A stretch of DNA of 64,000 bases, taken from assembly GCA_014873095.1 (NCBI GenBank), contig CP050848.1, positions 2,601,850 through 2,665,849 of the forward strand. Reading direction: 5' to 3'. The translations under genes and the position numbers were made by a program. Of the stretch, positions 7,991 through 16,142 are shown piece by piece; position 1 is the stretch's first letter, and each line of letters opens with the position of its first letter. The stretch comes from Planctomycetales bacterium ZRK34 (GTDB lineage: Bacteria; Planctomycetota; Phycisphaerae; Phycisphaerales; Zrk34). The notes beneath the pieces were generated by a model. The model worked only from the letters and a program-made list of their open reading frames with translations. It did no database searches and was not told where the DNA came from.

Positions 7991-8946
7991 TCAGACGCCT
8001 CCTTGGGAGGCCGTTCACAGTTCACAGTTGCAAGTTCAAAGTGGTGTGTGGCGCACAGTCGCGGCTCACTTTGAACTTTGAACAATGAACTTTGAACGGT
8101 CTTCGGGCCCGGCAGCGCCTGCGAAATCCCCAGCACCACGATCAACAACACCAGGCCCACAATCGACAGAATCGCCGCCCGTCGTCCCCGGAAGGTCGGC
8201 ACGAAACGCACATGCATCACCAGTGCATAGATGGCCCACACCCCGGCGGCCAGCACCACCTTCGCCGAGTACCACCAGCCCGGCCCCAGGCGCGATTCGC
8301 CGCCGGTGGTGATGATCAGGCCGGTGATCAGACCGATCGTGAGCAGCACGAAGCCGATCGTCGCCGAGCGGGTGATGCCGACTTCGATGGATTCAAGGTT
8401 GGCCAGCGCGCCCAGTCGGTGCAGGCGCTGGGCCTGGTGCGTGCGCGCTCGAAGCTGACGATCCACATAAAGCCAAAGCGCCCCCTTGGCCGCCGCCGCC
8501 GCCACCGACAGCGTGCCGATGTATACGCTGAACAGATGCACGCTTGTCCACACACTGCTGATGTCAAACGGCTTCCACGACCACCATCCCGCGCAAACGC
8601 CCCACAGCGACACCAGCGCCATCACCGGCAGAAGGAACACGTTGAGGCCCTGCAGTCGCCGGGTCCAGTACGACCACATCACCACCATGCCGACCAGCCC
8701 CGCAAGCAGCGCGAGCCCGTCGACGTGACTCTGCAGCGGCACCCAACTCCGGTGCACGGCGAAAGCCCTGTACATGAAGACAGCGCCGCAGATTACCGTC
8801 GCTGTGATGACCGCGGTGATCTCCAGCGTCCGTCCGCGCTGGGGCATTCGAAGCAGTCGCACGGCCGCGGCGATACACGCGACGATGCTGCTGATCGTGG
8901 CGGCGATCAAGCCCGCCGTCGTAAACCAATCCTGGGGTCCGTTCAT
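7981..8946 (-). CDS. HemX/CcsA-like cytochrome c assembly membrane protein
   Basis: An integral membrane protein with about eight hydrophobic helices from the CcmC/CcsA/HemX family, whose members handle haem at the membrane. Here the family's tryptophan-rich segment reads GPGWWYSAK, so the WWD signature of true CcsA is degenerate and a HemX-type role beside HemA is more likely. ATG 8946 is chosen because it forms an ATGA overlap with the upstream stop (8943), although the frame is open further upstream. The last ~30 residues are encoded by a dispersed AACTTTG-type repeat (8013-8098) and look unlike protein, so the ancestral C-terminus probably lay near residue 290. Confidence 0.85.
   Translation of the reverse strand: MNGPQDWFTTAGLIAATISSIVACIAAAVRLLRMPQRGRTLEITAVITATVICGAVFMYRAFAVHRSWVPLQSHVDGLALLAGLVGMVVMWSYWTRRLQGLNVFLLPVMALVSLWGVCAGWWSWKPFDISSVWTSVHLFSVYIGTLSVAAAAAKGALWLYVDRQLRARTHQAQRLHRLGALANLESIEVGITRSATIGFVLLTIGLITGLIITTGGESRLGPGWWYSAKVVLAAGVWAIYALVMHVRFVPTFRGRRAAILSIVGLVLLIVVLGISQALPGPKTVQSSLFKVQSEPRLCATHHFELATVNCERPPKEASECI
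8013..8098. repeat. AACTTTGAAC / GTTCACAG repeat tract inside hemX 3' end
   Basis: The tract has GTTCACAGTTCACAGTT at 8013 onwards, a 26-nt spacer, then ACTTTGAACTTTGAACAATG from 8069. The two ends are roughly inverted relative to each other. It is low in GC relative to its surroundings and lies inside the coding frame of the HemX-like protein. Confidence 0.7.
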
Positions 8947-9563
8947 GATTCGTCCACCACGCGCCGGCAATGATCGGCCAGCGCGGCGGCGCCTTCCTGC
9001 TTGAGTACTTGCATCGCCTCGGCGTCGGTCAACCGATGCAGCGCCGCGGTGCGCTTGTCCGCGTCCGTGATCTTCTCCTGAGCCTCGGCGCGAAACGGCT
9101 GTACCGTCTCCAGCAGCTTCACCCAGTCCTTGTCCATGGCCGCGATCAGTTGATCACGAATGACCGCCGCGGCCTTGGCGCTGATGCCGCTGGTGCTGAC
9201 CGCGATCGTGATCGGCCCGACGTGCGCATGAGCCGGCACGATAAAGTCGCCGCCTTCGGGTTCATCGGCACGGTTGACCATGACTCCCGCCTCCGCGGCG
9301 TCGCGCGTCACCTGCTCGTTGACCGCCGCATCGCACGTGGCCACGACCACGACCGCCGCGCCTGCCAGGTCGCCCGTCTCGTAGCCGCGTCGATGTGTCA
9401 TGACGCCGAGTTGCTCGATGACCGAGTCGACCTCCGGGGCGATGACCTCGACCTTCGCGCCTGCCGCCGCCAGCGCCGCCGCCCGTCGGCGCGCCACGCC
9501 GCCGCCGCCGACGACCACCGCCCGTCGGCCCCGAATTTTCAGTACTGCCGGTAAATCCGCCAT
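8943..9563 (-). CDS. Precorrin-2 dehydrogenase / sirohydrochlorin ferrochelatase (CysG N-terminal/Met8p type)
   Basis: A 206-residue protein carrying only the NAD-binding bifunctional module that oxidises precorrin-2 and may insert iron to make sirohaem. The Rossmann motif VVVGGGGVARRRAAAL lies near residue 20, and NRADEPEGGDFIVPA plus STSGISAKAAAVIRDQL are the other family blocks. No uroporphyrinogen methyltransferase domain is attached, so the methylated substrate must come from elsewhere. ATG 9563 is preferred; a GTG two codons upstream is possible. It is the first gene of the hemX/hemA operon, with a 4-nt overlap into hemX. Confidence 0.93.
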   Translation of the reverse strand: MADLPAVLKIRGRRAVVVGGGGVARRRAAALAAAGAKVEVIAPEVDSVIEQLGVMTHRRGYETGDLAGAAVVVVATCDAAVNEQVTRDAAEAGVMVNRADEPEGGDFIVPAHAHVGPITIAVSTSGISAKAAAVIRDQLIAAMDKDWVKLLETVQPFRAEAQEKITDADKRTAALHRLTDAEAMQVLKQEGAAALADHCRRVVDES

Positions 9564-9684
9564 CCCCACATCTTACCATGTTAGTACCGCCCCGCAGCGA
9601 GCCCCGGCGAGCGAAGCGGCGGGGGATCGTCTACCATAGTCTCCTGCAAACCGCTGAACCCCAAACCCCGAATCCCCACACGCC

Positions 9685-11043
9685 ATGATCGACCTCAAAG
9701 ACCTCCGCGACAATCCCAACAAGTACCGCGACGGCCAGATCGCCAAAAACTACGACCCGACGCTCGTGGACCGCCTGCTTGAATACGACGAGTCCCTGCG
9801 CTCGGCCATGCATCAGCGCGAGCAACTCGTCGCCGAGAAAAACAAGATCGGCAAAGAGATCGGCCCCCTGATGGGCCGCATGAAGAAAGCCTCCGACGCC
9901 GAGAAGGCCGAACTCGAATCGCAGGTCGCTGCGCTGAAGCAGAAGTCCGAACAGCTCAAGGCCGACGAGCAGCAGCACATCGACACGATTGCAAAACTCG
10001 AACCGTTGCGCGACGCCCTGTGGCTCGAAGTCGCCCAGCCCCCCGACCCCGATGTGCCGCGCGGCCAGAGCGCCGATGACAACGTCGAAATCAGTCGATG
10101 GAACCCTGACGATTTCGACACCGCCAAATCGTTTGAAGACAATCGCGGATTCGCCCCGAAGTCGCACATCGATCTGATGACCGCCCTGGGCATGGTCGAC
10201 TTCGAGCGCGGCGTCAAAATCGCCGGCTCACGCAGTTACATCCTCACCGGCGCCGGCATGCAGTTACACAACGCGATCCTCCGCTTCGCCTTCGACTTCA
10301 TGACGATGGAAAACGGATTCACCGCCGCGTCGGTTCCGGTTCTCGTGCGTGACAGCATGATGGAGGGCACGGGTTTCTTCCCGCATGGCAAGGACCAGGC
10401 CTACGAAATCGCCAACCCGACCGGCGAGGGTTACAACCTGTATCTGACCGGCACGGGTGAAGTCGGGCTCATGGGTCTGCACGCCGATGAAATCGTCGAT
10501 GCTGACAAGCTGCCGCTGTGTTACACGACCGTGTCGACGTGCTTCCGTCGCGAGGCGGGCTCAGCGGGTAAAGACACCGCGGGGCTTTACCGCATTCATC
10601 AGTTCGACAAGGTCGAGCAGGTGGTGATCTGCAAAGCGGATGAGGCTGAGAGCCGGGCGTGGCACAAGAAGATGATCGGCTTCGTTGAATCGATGCTGCA
10701 GAAGCTTGGTTTGCCGTACCGCCTGTTGCAATGCTGCACCGGCGACCTGGGCCCGAAGAACGCCGACATGATCGACCTTGAATGCTGGATGCCCAGCCGC
10801 GAAGGGTATGGCGAAACGCACAGCGCATCGCGCTTGTACGACTACCAGACCCGCCGGTTGAACATTCGCTACAAGGATCCGGAAACCAAGAAGAACACCA
10901 TCGCGCACTCGCTGAACAACACCGTCGCCGCCAGCCCGCGTATTCTGATTCCGATCATCGAGATGTATCAGAACGCCGACGGTTCGATCACCGTACCGCC
11001 GGCGTTGCGTCCGTACATGGGCAACATCGAAAAGATCGGGTGA
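9685..11043 (+). CDS. serS: Seryl-tRNA synthetase
   Basis: SerRS charges tRNA(Ser) with serine. The N-terminal long antiparallel coiled coil that contacts the tRNA variable arm spans about residues 30-105. Class II motif 2 is FRREAGSAGKDTAGLYRIHQF and motif 3 includes NNTVAASPRILIPIIE followed by VPPALRPYMG; only parts are listed here. At 452 aa it is slightly longer than the usual 425, with the extra residues in surface loops of the catalytic domain. The gene is monocistronic and ends one base before the convergent membrane-protein gene. Confidence 0.98.
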   Translation: MIDLKDLRDNPNKYRDGQIAKNYDPTLVDRLLEYDESLRSAMHQREQLVAEKNKIGKEIGPLMGRMKKASDAEKAELESQVAALKQKSEQLKADEQQHIDTIAKLEPLRDALWLEVAQPPDPDVPRGQSADDNVEISRWNPDDFDTAKSFEDNRGFAPKSHIDLMTALGMVDFERGVKIAGSRSYILTGAGMQLHNAILRFAFDFMTMENGFTAASVPVLVRDSMMEGTGFFPHGKDQAYEIANPTGEGYNLYLTGTGEVGLMGLHADEIVDADKLPLCYTTVSTCFRREAGSAGKDTAGLYRIHQFDKVEQVVICKADEAESRAWHKKMIGFVESMLQKLGLPYRLLQCCTGDLGPKNADMIDLECWMPSREGYGETHSASRLYDYQTRRLNIRYKDPETKKNTIAHSLNNTVAASPRILIPIIEMYQNADGSITVPPALRPYMGNIEKIG

Positions 11044-11400
11044 TCAAGCCCACGATTCTTTGATCACGCCCATGATGAGCATGATCAGTCCCGCGCCGAT
11101 CGCCGTGATGTGGGCCGCCCTCAGCAGGTGCGAACTCTTGCGTCCTCGCATGTGGTTGCTCAGTAAATACGAGCCACCCATGGCTCCCAGAGTAAAACAG
11201 GCCAGCGCTGCCCATGCATACAGTGGCTGCAGTTCACTTCGTGCGATGTCTGCGATGATCACGCCGATGCCGCTCAGGGCCACTGCCGCGTGACCGAACG
11301 CCAGAATCAGCGGAACGTGCTTGCCGCTGAGAACCAGCGTCAGCATGGCCAGCCCTCCGGCAGCAGCCCCCAGCATCAGTATCAACGCAATCCACAACAT
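11044..11400 (-). CDS. Small four-helix membrane protein, unknown function
   Basis: 118 aa with four predicted transmembrane helices, beginning MLWIALILMLGAAAGG. The short cytoplasmic loop MRGRKSSHLL carries positive charge. No recognised catalytic motif is seen. Its stop codon abuts the serS stop with no gap, and it starts 8 nt after the stop of the small Cys-rich protein on the same strand, so the two are probably co-transcribed. Function is unknown; it resembles small membrane proteins common in planctomycetes. Confidence 0.75.
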   Translation of the reverse strand: MLWIALILMLGAAAGGLAMLTLVLSGKHVPLILAFGHAAVALSGIGVIIADIARSELQPLYAWAALACFTLGAMGGSYLLSNHMRGRKSSHLLRAAHITAIGAGLIMLIMGVIKESWA

Positions 11401-11408
11401 GATTCACA

Positions 11409-11618
11409 TCACGCCGCCTGGGCGGGTTCGAAACCATCACAACTCGATAGCGGTGTGACCTGCAGGTGCAGCGAAGCATGGCGGGGGTGGCCGCACTCGT
11501 CGAGCATGTCTTCAGGGGCTTCGTGTTTGACGCGGATCTGCACCAGCTTGGGCTGCTCGGCGTGGTGTTCGCCGAAGTGGGCACACATGCCGCACTGTCC
11601 TTCGTGAATCTCATGCAT
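11409..11618 (-). CDS. Small Cys/His-rich conserved protein
   Basis: 69 aa, starting MHEIHEGQCGMCAHFGEHH. A CxxC pair (C9, C12), several histidines, and two later cysteines (C42, C60) suggest a metal-binding or redox site. A strong Shine-Dalgarno AAGGAG lies six bases before the ATG, which supports a real gene despite the small size. The motif KLVQIRVKHEAPEDMLDECGHPRHA looks like a compact beta-rich domain; I recall similar short proteins in planctomycete genomes but cannot name a function. It is probably co-transcribed with the membrane protein downstream. Confidence 0.75.
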   Translation of the reverse strand: MHEIHEGQCGMCAHFGEHHAEQPKLVQIRVKHEAPEDMLDECGHPRHASLHLQVTPLSSCDGFEPAQAA

Positions 11619-11796
11619 GACAGGCTCCTTGTCTTAACCGGTGGTGAGTGCCTTTGTCGCCTATGCATCATTGATAGACGTGCACATTCACGGCGCACAT
11701 TAGGCTGGGGCTGATTGGAGCCTCATGAAGATGCTGATTTGCCGGCCCGGTTTAGATCGCAGTGGCGGCTGATGGGCTTGCCTGCGACATGAGCGC

Positions 11797-11834
11797 AAAA
11801 AAAAGCGAACCGCTGTCGATCACTCAGCGGTTCG
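11797..11834 (-). terminator. Rho-independent terminator
   Basis: A perfect 10-bp stem CGAACCGCTG / CAGCGGTTCG (11806-11815, 11825-11834) with a 9-nt loop is followed on the minus strand by C and eight T. It is one of the strongest terminators in the window, yet the nearest protein-gene stop upstream on that strand is about 380 nt away. Confidence 0.9.
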
Positions 11835-11842
11835 TCCCCCCA

Positions 11843-11896
11843 GGGATCTTTCCCCCATCCAGAACCTTTCTCCCGCCCAGAATCTTTCACCCGCCC
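11843..11896. repeat. Three tandem 18-nt repeats
   Basis: Units at 11843-11860, 11861-11878 and 11879-11896 follow the plus-strand pattern AGAATCTTTCACCCGCCC, with five to six changes in the most divergent copy. On the minus strand each is purine-rich (GGGCGGG-GAAAG). The array lies within the candidate RNA, just upstream of its terminator. Confidence 0.8.
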
Positions 11897-12149
11897 GGCA
11901 ATGGCCATCTTCCCGCTCCGCCTGCCGCATGGTCCCCAAGAGCAACAGGCGCATGAGCCGAATCGCCCTCGGACGGTTTGTGGCAATCAAGCTTGCCACA
12001 TATCAGCCCGACCGGCGACATAATTGGTACTGCTGCAAACGATGCTGTTGATTATCAAGTCCGTTTGTTACGAATCGATTTGAAATCCGTTTCGACGACC
12101 CTGCACATCTTCCACCGTGGCACAACTTCGCCGTCGAATGCTGGTTTCC

Positions 12150-12177
12150 ATTAAAACGCGCCGCGTTGGTTTGTCAA
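12150..12177 (-). promoter_or_regulatory. Strong sigma70-type promoter
   Basis: On the minus strand a perfect TTGACA (12177-12172) is followed after 16 nt by TTTAAT (12155-12150). It points into the 11797-12143 gap, away from the amidotransferase gene, whose stop lies 34 nt upstream. It is the best promoter match I see in the window. Confidence 0.65.
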
Positions 12178-12210
12178 CAACTTTTTTGCCCGATTCCGCG
12201 GCATGACCGC

Positions 12211-12927
12211 TTATTTTTTCATCGCCCGCGATATCAGTGCCTTAAACAAGCCTATCCCCAAGGCCGCCGCCTCCGTACGCTCGGGGTGCCACTGCACGCC
12301 GAGGTAAAACCGTTCGGCATCCGGCAGGTCAATCGCTTCGATCACCCGCCCCGTATTCGGCGTATCGCTGACGGCAACGCAACGCAGCGAGCCGGCGTCC
12401 CGCACCGCCTGGTGGTGGCGGCTGTACACGCTGCCGTGCGGCGGCAGCAGGGGGTGCGCATCGATGATGCATGTGATGTCATGGGGCGCATCGCGGTGGG
12501 CCTCGGCCTGGGCGGGTGTGATCAGTGGGGCTTCGGGCAGGTGTTGGTGCAGCGAGCCCCCGGCGCATAGCGCCATCATCTGCATCCCCAGGCAGACACC
12601 GAGCACGGGTTGCGTAGTCGAACGCAGCTTCTCCAGCAGCGCCGTTTCGAAGGCTTGTCGCGCCGGGTGCATGACTTTCGCGGCTGGATGCGTCGGTTCG
12701 CCGAACGGCGTGGTGTCCGGGTCGTCGCCGCCGCTGAATACGAATCCGTCGCACATGGCGACGTAGCGATCGACATGATCGACTTCACACGGCAACAGAA
12801 TCGGCACACCGCCGGCGCGCGTCACAGCCTGGGCATACGATGCCGGCGAGTCATAGGCGAAATCATCAGGGGCCCGATGACGATGTGTGTCGCAGGTGAC
12901 GCCGATGAGGGGTTTCATCCGCGTCAT
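12211..12927 (-). CDS. Class-I glutamine amidotransferase-like hydrolase (peptidase C26, PuuD-like)
   Basis: 238 aa with the peptidase C26 fold. The nucleophile Cys112 lies in VLGVCLGMQMM, and the His of the triad in GVQWHPERTE near residue 214. FSGGDDPD near residue 65 is the family's substrate-loop block. Members hydrolyse gamma-glutamyl amides such as gamma-glutamyl-GABA, but no putrescine-pathway genes are nearby, so the substrate is open. The start overlaps the upstream gene's stop by 4 nt (ATGA), which indicates coupling with the secreted protein 12924-13847. Confidence 0.88.
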   Translation of the reverse strand: MTRMKPLIGVTCDTHRHRAPDDFAYDSPASYAQAVTRAGGVPILLPCEVDHVDRYVAMCDGFVFSGGDDPDTTPFGEPTHPAAKVMHPARQAFETALLEKLRSTTQPVLGVCLGMQMMALCAGGSLHQHLPEAPLITPAQAEAHRDAPHDITCIIDAHPLLPPHGSVYSRHHQAVRDAGSLRCVAVSDTPNTGRVIEAIDLPDAERFYLGVQWHPERTEAAALGIGLFKALISRAMKK

Positions 12928-13847
12928 TGTAACAGGCGTAGGCGCTCGCGCAGATTTTCAAACGGATTGACGGGTTGATCGTCGGGGTTGATCCCGGCAA
13001 ACCCGATGCCCAGTATTTGCAGTTTGGTCCACGTCACGCCGACGGCTTGCTCATGTTTGATCGGCTCGAAGGCGAGGGTGGTCGACTGCTCAGGTTCAAC
13101 CTCGGCGTTTAAGCGCAGGCTCAACGGGTCGCCGTCGCGCACGGGCAAGGCGACGGTCAGGCTCGTGATCTTTCGTGCGGCGTTGTTGACGACGCCGAGT
13201 TGGAGGATCACGCCTTCGGTGGTCTTGCGAACGCCCTTGAACCGAACGGGAACGGTCTGCGTCGTCATCGTCTGGCGCAGCATGGCGTAGACCTGTCGGG
13301 CCATGTTGTCGCAGTCGGTGACCACGCGATCGTCGGCATCGCGTTGCTTGTCGGTGGTGGTGGTCAGCTTGCGGCTGGCCAGGCGATTCCAGGAGGCGCC
13401 GGCTTTGGGGTGTTGTGAAATGGTCGTTTGAACATACAGCCGGTGCTCGCTGGAGCCGATGTCGCCGATGCTGCGCTGAATCAAGGTGACCAGCACCACA
13501 GTGCCGATGCCCTTTGACTCGGCGTCGGCCAGCGCTTCGCGGGCGGACTTCTCATATTCAACGATGGCGCTGAACCCGTCGATCATCGCCTGGCGGTTGC
13601 GAGCGTCTTTCAACGCCAGGCCGGCGGTGATTTTTGCTTCGCGCGGACTGATGGCCGCCAGGCGCTCCAGCGGATGGCCGACGGTATTTTTCTGTCCGGG
13701 GTATTTATCCGAGAGTTCGACGATGACCATGGTCCGGGACAGGTCCGGCGTCACGGGCTCATCCGGGGTCTGATCCGCCGCGTGAACGACAGCGCCGGCG
13801 GTCAGCATCGCCCATACGATCGCAACCCCACAGCATGTCCGGCGCAT
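12924..13847 (-). CDS. Secreted protein of unknown function
   Basis: 307 aa with a Sec signal peptide ending near VVHAADQ (about residue 24). Residues 30-190 form an alpha/beta region with ALADAESKGIGTVVLVTLIQ, and the C-terminal 110 residues look like an immunoglobulin-like beta sandwich with alternating hydrophobics (GVILQLGVVNNAARKITSL). No catalytic motif is recognised. It is translationally coupled to the C26 hydrolase. The two-part layout recalls periplasmic lipoproteins that monitor the cell envelope, but this is only a guess. Confidence 0.75.
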   Translation of the reverse strand: MRRTCCGVAIVWAMLTAGAVVHAADQTPDEPVTPDLSRTMVIVELSDKYPGQKNTVGHPLERLAAISPREAKITAGLALKDARNRQAMIDGFSAIVEYEKSAREALADAESKGIGTVVLVTLIQRSIGDIGSSEHRLYVQTTISQHPKAGASWNRLASRKLTTTTDKQRDADDRVVTDCDNMARQVYAMLRQTMTTQTVPVRFKGVRKTTEGVILQLGVVNNAARKITSLTVALPVRDGDPLSLRLNAEVEPEQSTTLAFEPIKHEQAVGVTWTKLQILGIGFAGINPDDQPVNPFENLRERLRLLQ

Positions 13848-13917
13848 AGCAGTCCCCTTGTTTGACGGTAGAACCTACCGCCGAGCGCCCGAGTGGTTGC
13901 GATCCCGCCAAGGCTGA

Positions 13918-14187
13918 TCACGCAATATCGCCCACCGTGCGAAGAATCCCCTCGTAAATCCGCTGATGGCGCATCGATTCGATGACCTGAATCATCTGCT
14001 CATCCTCACCGGCCTCGCGCATGCGCTTGGCGACACGGGCGATCTGCACCGCTCGCTCGTCATCCGACTTATCCTGCAATGTCAGCAGCCACTCGCGCAA
14101 GGTCTGATCCTCCGCGACGGCGGCGATGAAATCTGAGGCGCGACCGACAAACCACGCATGCTGCGTCGGACGCTGCGGCTTGGACAT
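13918..14187 (-). CDS. Small cytosolic protein of unknown function
   Basis: About 89 aa from ATG 14187 (MSKPQRPTQ); an in-frame start at 14217 would add ten residues. It is helical and charged, with a block DERAVQIARVAKRMREAGED. No signal peptide or membrane segment is seen. Codon use matches its neighbours and supports coding. I do not recognise the family. Confidence 0.6.
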   Translation of the reverse strand: MSKPQRPTQHAWFVGRASDFIAAVAEDQTLREWLLTLQDKSDDERAVQIARVAKRMREAGEDEQMIQVIESMRHQRIYEGILRTVGDIA

Positions 14188-14257
14188 GACAAACCCTCTC
14201 GTTAAAAACAAACCCACCCACGGCTGATCTTATGCGTCCATTGGTCAACAGGCGAAC

Positions 14258-15727
14258 TCAGGGCGCCGCGGGCTGTTGGACCGCCGGCGGGGAAGGTTTC
14301 GGCCCGGCGGAGAGTCCTGTCTGCCGGTCAATCATGAAATAACACACCGCGGTCACGATCACCACACCGATCAGATTGAGCTTGAAGCCGGCCCGGACCA
14401 TCTGCGGAATCGTGATCTGATCGGAACCGAAGACGATGGCGTTCGGCGGCGTGGCGACCGGGAGCATGAAGGCGCAACTCGCCGACAGCGCCGCGGGAAT
14501 CATGAAGGCCGCCGGATCGACCCCCACGCCGATCGCCGTCGCGCCGAGTATCGGCATCAGCAGCGTCGTCGTGGCCGTGTTGGATGTGACTTCGGTCATG
14601 AAGGTGACGGTGAAGCAGATTACAGCGATGACGACTACCGGGTGCATGTCGCTGAGCACCTGCAGGGATTGGCCGATTTCCGTGGCCAGTCCGGTTTCCT
14701 GAAACGCCTTGGCGATGGCGATACCGCCGCCGAAGAGAATCAGGATGCCCCAGGGGATGTCGCGGGCGGTCGGCCAGTCCAGCAGATAGCTGCGGGCCAT
14801 GCCATCGCGGCGCGGCTCGGCGGGGATCAGAAACATCATCACGACCGCCGCCAGTCCCACCGTGGCGTCCTGTGCCATCGGCATGTGCAGTAGTTTGGAC
14901 CACCCGCCGAACGGGCTGGTTCGGGTGATCCACAAAAAGGCGGTCGTCGCCAGCACGATCAGCACACGTCGCTGCGCCGTTGTCCATGGTCCAAGGTCTT
15001 TGACGTGCCCGCCGCCCCCGCCGCGCACCGGCAGCGTCAACACCACGCCCGCGGCGATCAGCATCAGCACGCTCACCGGCACGCCGATCTTCATCCACGT
15101 GACGAAATCGACCGTCTTGTGTGCGACCTGCTCGTAGTTGGAAACGAACACGCCGTTGGGCGGTGTGCCGACGATCGTGGCGATTCCGCCGATACTCGCC
15201 CCGTACGCGATCGCCAGCAGCAGCGACACGGCAAACTTCGGCGCGTCTTGATGTTCTTCGATCACGGCCAGAGCCACCGGCAGCATGATCAACGCCGTGG
15301 CGGTGTTGGAGATCCACATCGAGCAGAAGGCCGTCGCCAGCATGAACCCGATGATGATGCGGCGGTTGGAATCGGTTCCGACCAGTCGCATCATGCCGTG
15401 CGCGACGCGCAGGTGAGTCTGCGACTTTTCCGCCGCCCGGCTGAGCATGAACCCGGCCATGAACAGCAGCACGAACTTGTCGCCGTACGCTGAGGCGAGT
15501 TTGCCGTGATCGAGCACGCCGGCCAGGGGAAAGATCGCGAAAGGGACCAGGGCCGTGACAGGGATCGGGATCGCCTCGGTGCACCACCAGGCGGCGCAGA
15601 GCGTGGTCACGGCGCCGGTCATCGCCGCGGGAGACTCGAGTCCGAGGTATCGAACACAATAAAAATACGCCCCGACTGCGAGCCCCAACCCGATCAACAG
15701 CGGGTAGAGCTTCAGTTGCCTCGTCAT
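14258..15727 (-). CDS. DASS (SLC13-type) anion:sodium symporter
   Basis: A membrane transporter of the divalent anion:Na+ symporter family, carrying dicarboxylates, sulfate or similar anions. About twelve hydrophobic helices are visible. The two conserved SNT-type clamshell motifs appear as MWISNTATALIMLP and VTSNTATTTLLMPI, and CAFMLPVATPPNAIVFGS is the C-terminal family signature. Length is 489 aa from ATG 15727, typical; an upstream start at 15769 is less likely. The substrate cannot be read from sequence; with sulfatases in the same window, sulfate is conceivable but unproven. Confidence 0.92.
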   Translation of the reverse strand: MTRQLKLYPLLIGLGLAVGAYFYCVRYLGLESPAAMTGAVTTLCAAWWCTEAIPIPVTALVPFAIFPLAGVLDHGKLASAYGDKFVLLFMAGFMLSRAAEKSQTHLRVAHGMMRLVGTDSNRRIIIGFMLATAFCSMWISNTATALIMLPVALAVIEEHQDAPKFAVSLLLAIAYGASIGGIATIVGTPPNGVFVSNYEQVAHKTVDFVTWMKIGVPVSVLMLIAAGVVLTLPVRGGGGGHVKDLGPWTTAQRRVLIVLATTAFLWITRTSPFGGWSKLLHMPMAQDATVGLAAVVMMFLIPAEPRRDGMARSYLLDWPTARDIPWGILILFGGGIAIAKAFQETGLATEIGQSLQVLSDMHPVVVIAVICFTVTFMTEVTSNTATTTLLMPILGATAIGVGVDPAAFMIPAALSASCAFMLPVATPPNAIVFGSDQITIPQMVRAGFKLNLIGVVIVTAVCYFMIDRQTGLSAGPKPSPPAVQQPAAP

Positions 15728-15807
15728 GTGTGCCCTTATGCTTGTTTTTGCGTGACTTGTCAACGACAATATTCACATCGCGATCCACAACCTGACAGGG
15801 AGTCATC

Positions 15808-16122
15808 ATGGGTAAGTTTTATCACTGCGTTCACTTCTGGCTGCGTGACGGTCTGACCGACGCGCAACTTGCGGAGTTCATCGACGGCGTGCGTGCGCTG
15901 GGCGGCAGCGAAAATGTCGAATCCGTGCGCGTGGCTGTCCCCGCCGGCACCGATCGGCCCGTCGTCGATAATTCCTACGGTGTGCAATTGCTGGCGATCT
16001 TCCCCGACGCCGCTGCCCATGAGCGGTACCAGTCCGGCGACCCGATACACGAAGCGTTTATCGAGAAATTCAACACCTGTTGGACGCGCGTGCTGATTTA
16101 CGATTCAGTCGAGCCGGCCTGA
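15808..16122 (+). CDS. Dabb domain (stress-responsive A/B barrel) protein
   Basis: 104 aa, a single ferredoxin-like Dabb domain starting MGKFYHCVHFWLRDG and containing YGVQLLAIFPDAAAHERYQ and a conserved histidine near the end of a beta strand. The ATG is preceded by AGGGAG-type purines. Such proteins dimerise into barrels; enzymatic roles vary and none can be assigned here. It is cytosolic and is followed 20 nt later by msrA. Confidence 0.88.
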   Translation: MGKFYHCVHFWLRDGLTDAQLAEFIDGVRALGGSENVESVRVAVPAGTDRPVVDNSYGVQLLAIFPDAAAHERYQSGDPIHEAFIEKFNTCWTRVLIYDSVEPA

Positions 16123-16142
16123 TGTAACGCCTATCGTTTTGG

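Larger units (their letters stand above)
11797..12143 (-). ncRNA. Candidate non-coding RNA, about 347 nt
   Basis: A near-consensus promoter (12150-12177) and a strong terminator (11797-11834) bound this stretch, which has no convincing protein. Its 3' third carries three direct 18-nt repeats (11843-11896) just before the terminator stem. An 87-codon frame crosses the repeats (as GRVKDS-type hexapeptides) but runs through the terminator and lacks a ribosome site, so it is not favoured. I do not recognise tmRNA, RNase P or other housekeeping RNA signatures. The alternative is a regulated 3' region of the amidotransferase gene upstream. Confidence 0.45.

Noticed and set aside
11843..11896. Possible CRISPR array (regular 18-nt repeats)
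   Set aside because: The repeats are contiguous without spacers and there are no cas genes.
11723..11986. 87-codon frame with GRVKDS-like hexapeptide repeats
   Set aside because: It runs through a strong terminator and lacks a ribosome site; treated as part of a candidate RNA.
14328..15809. Open frame of 493 codons overlapping the DASS symporter in another frame
   Set aside because: The product is Arg/Asp/Gly-rich with no helices, whereas the other frame shows clear DASS signatures.
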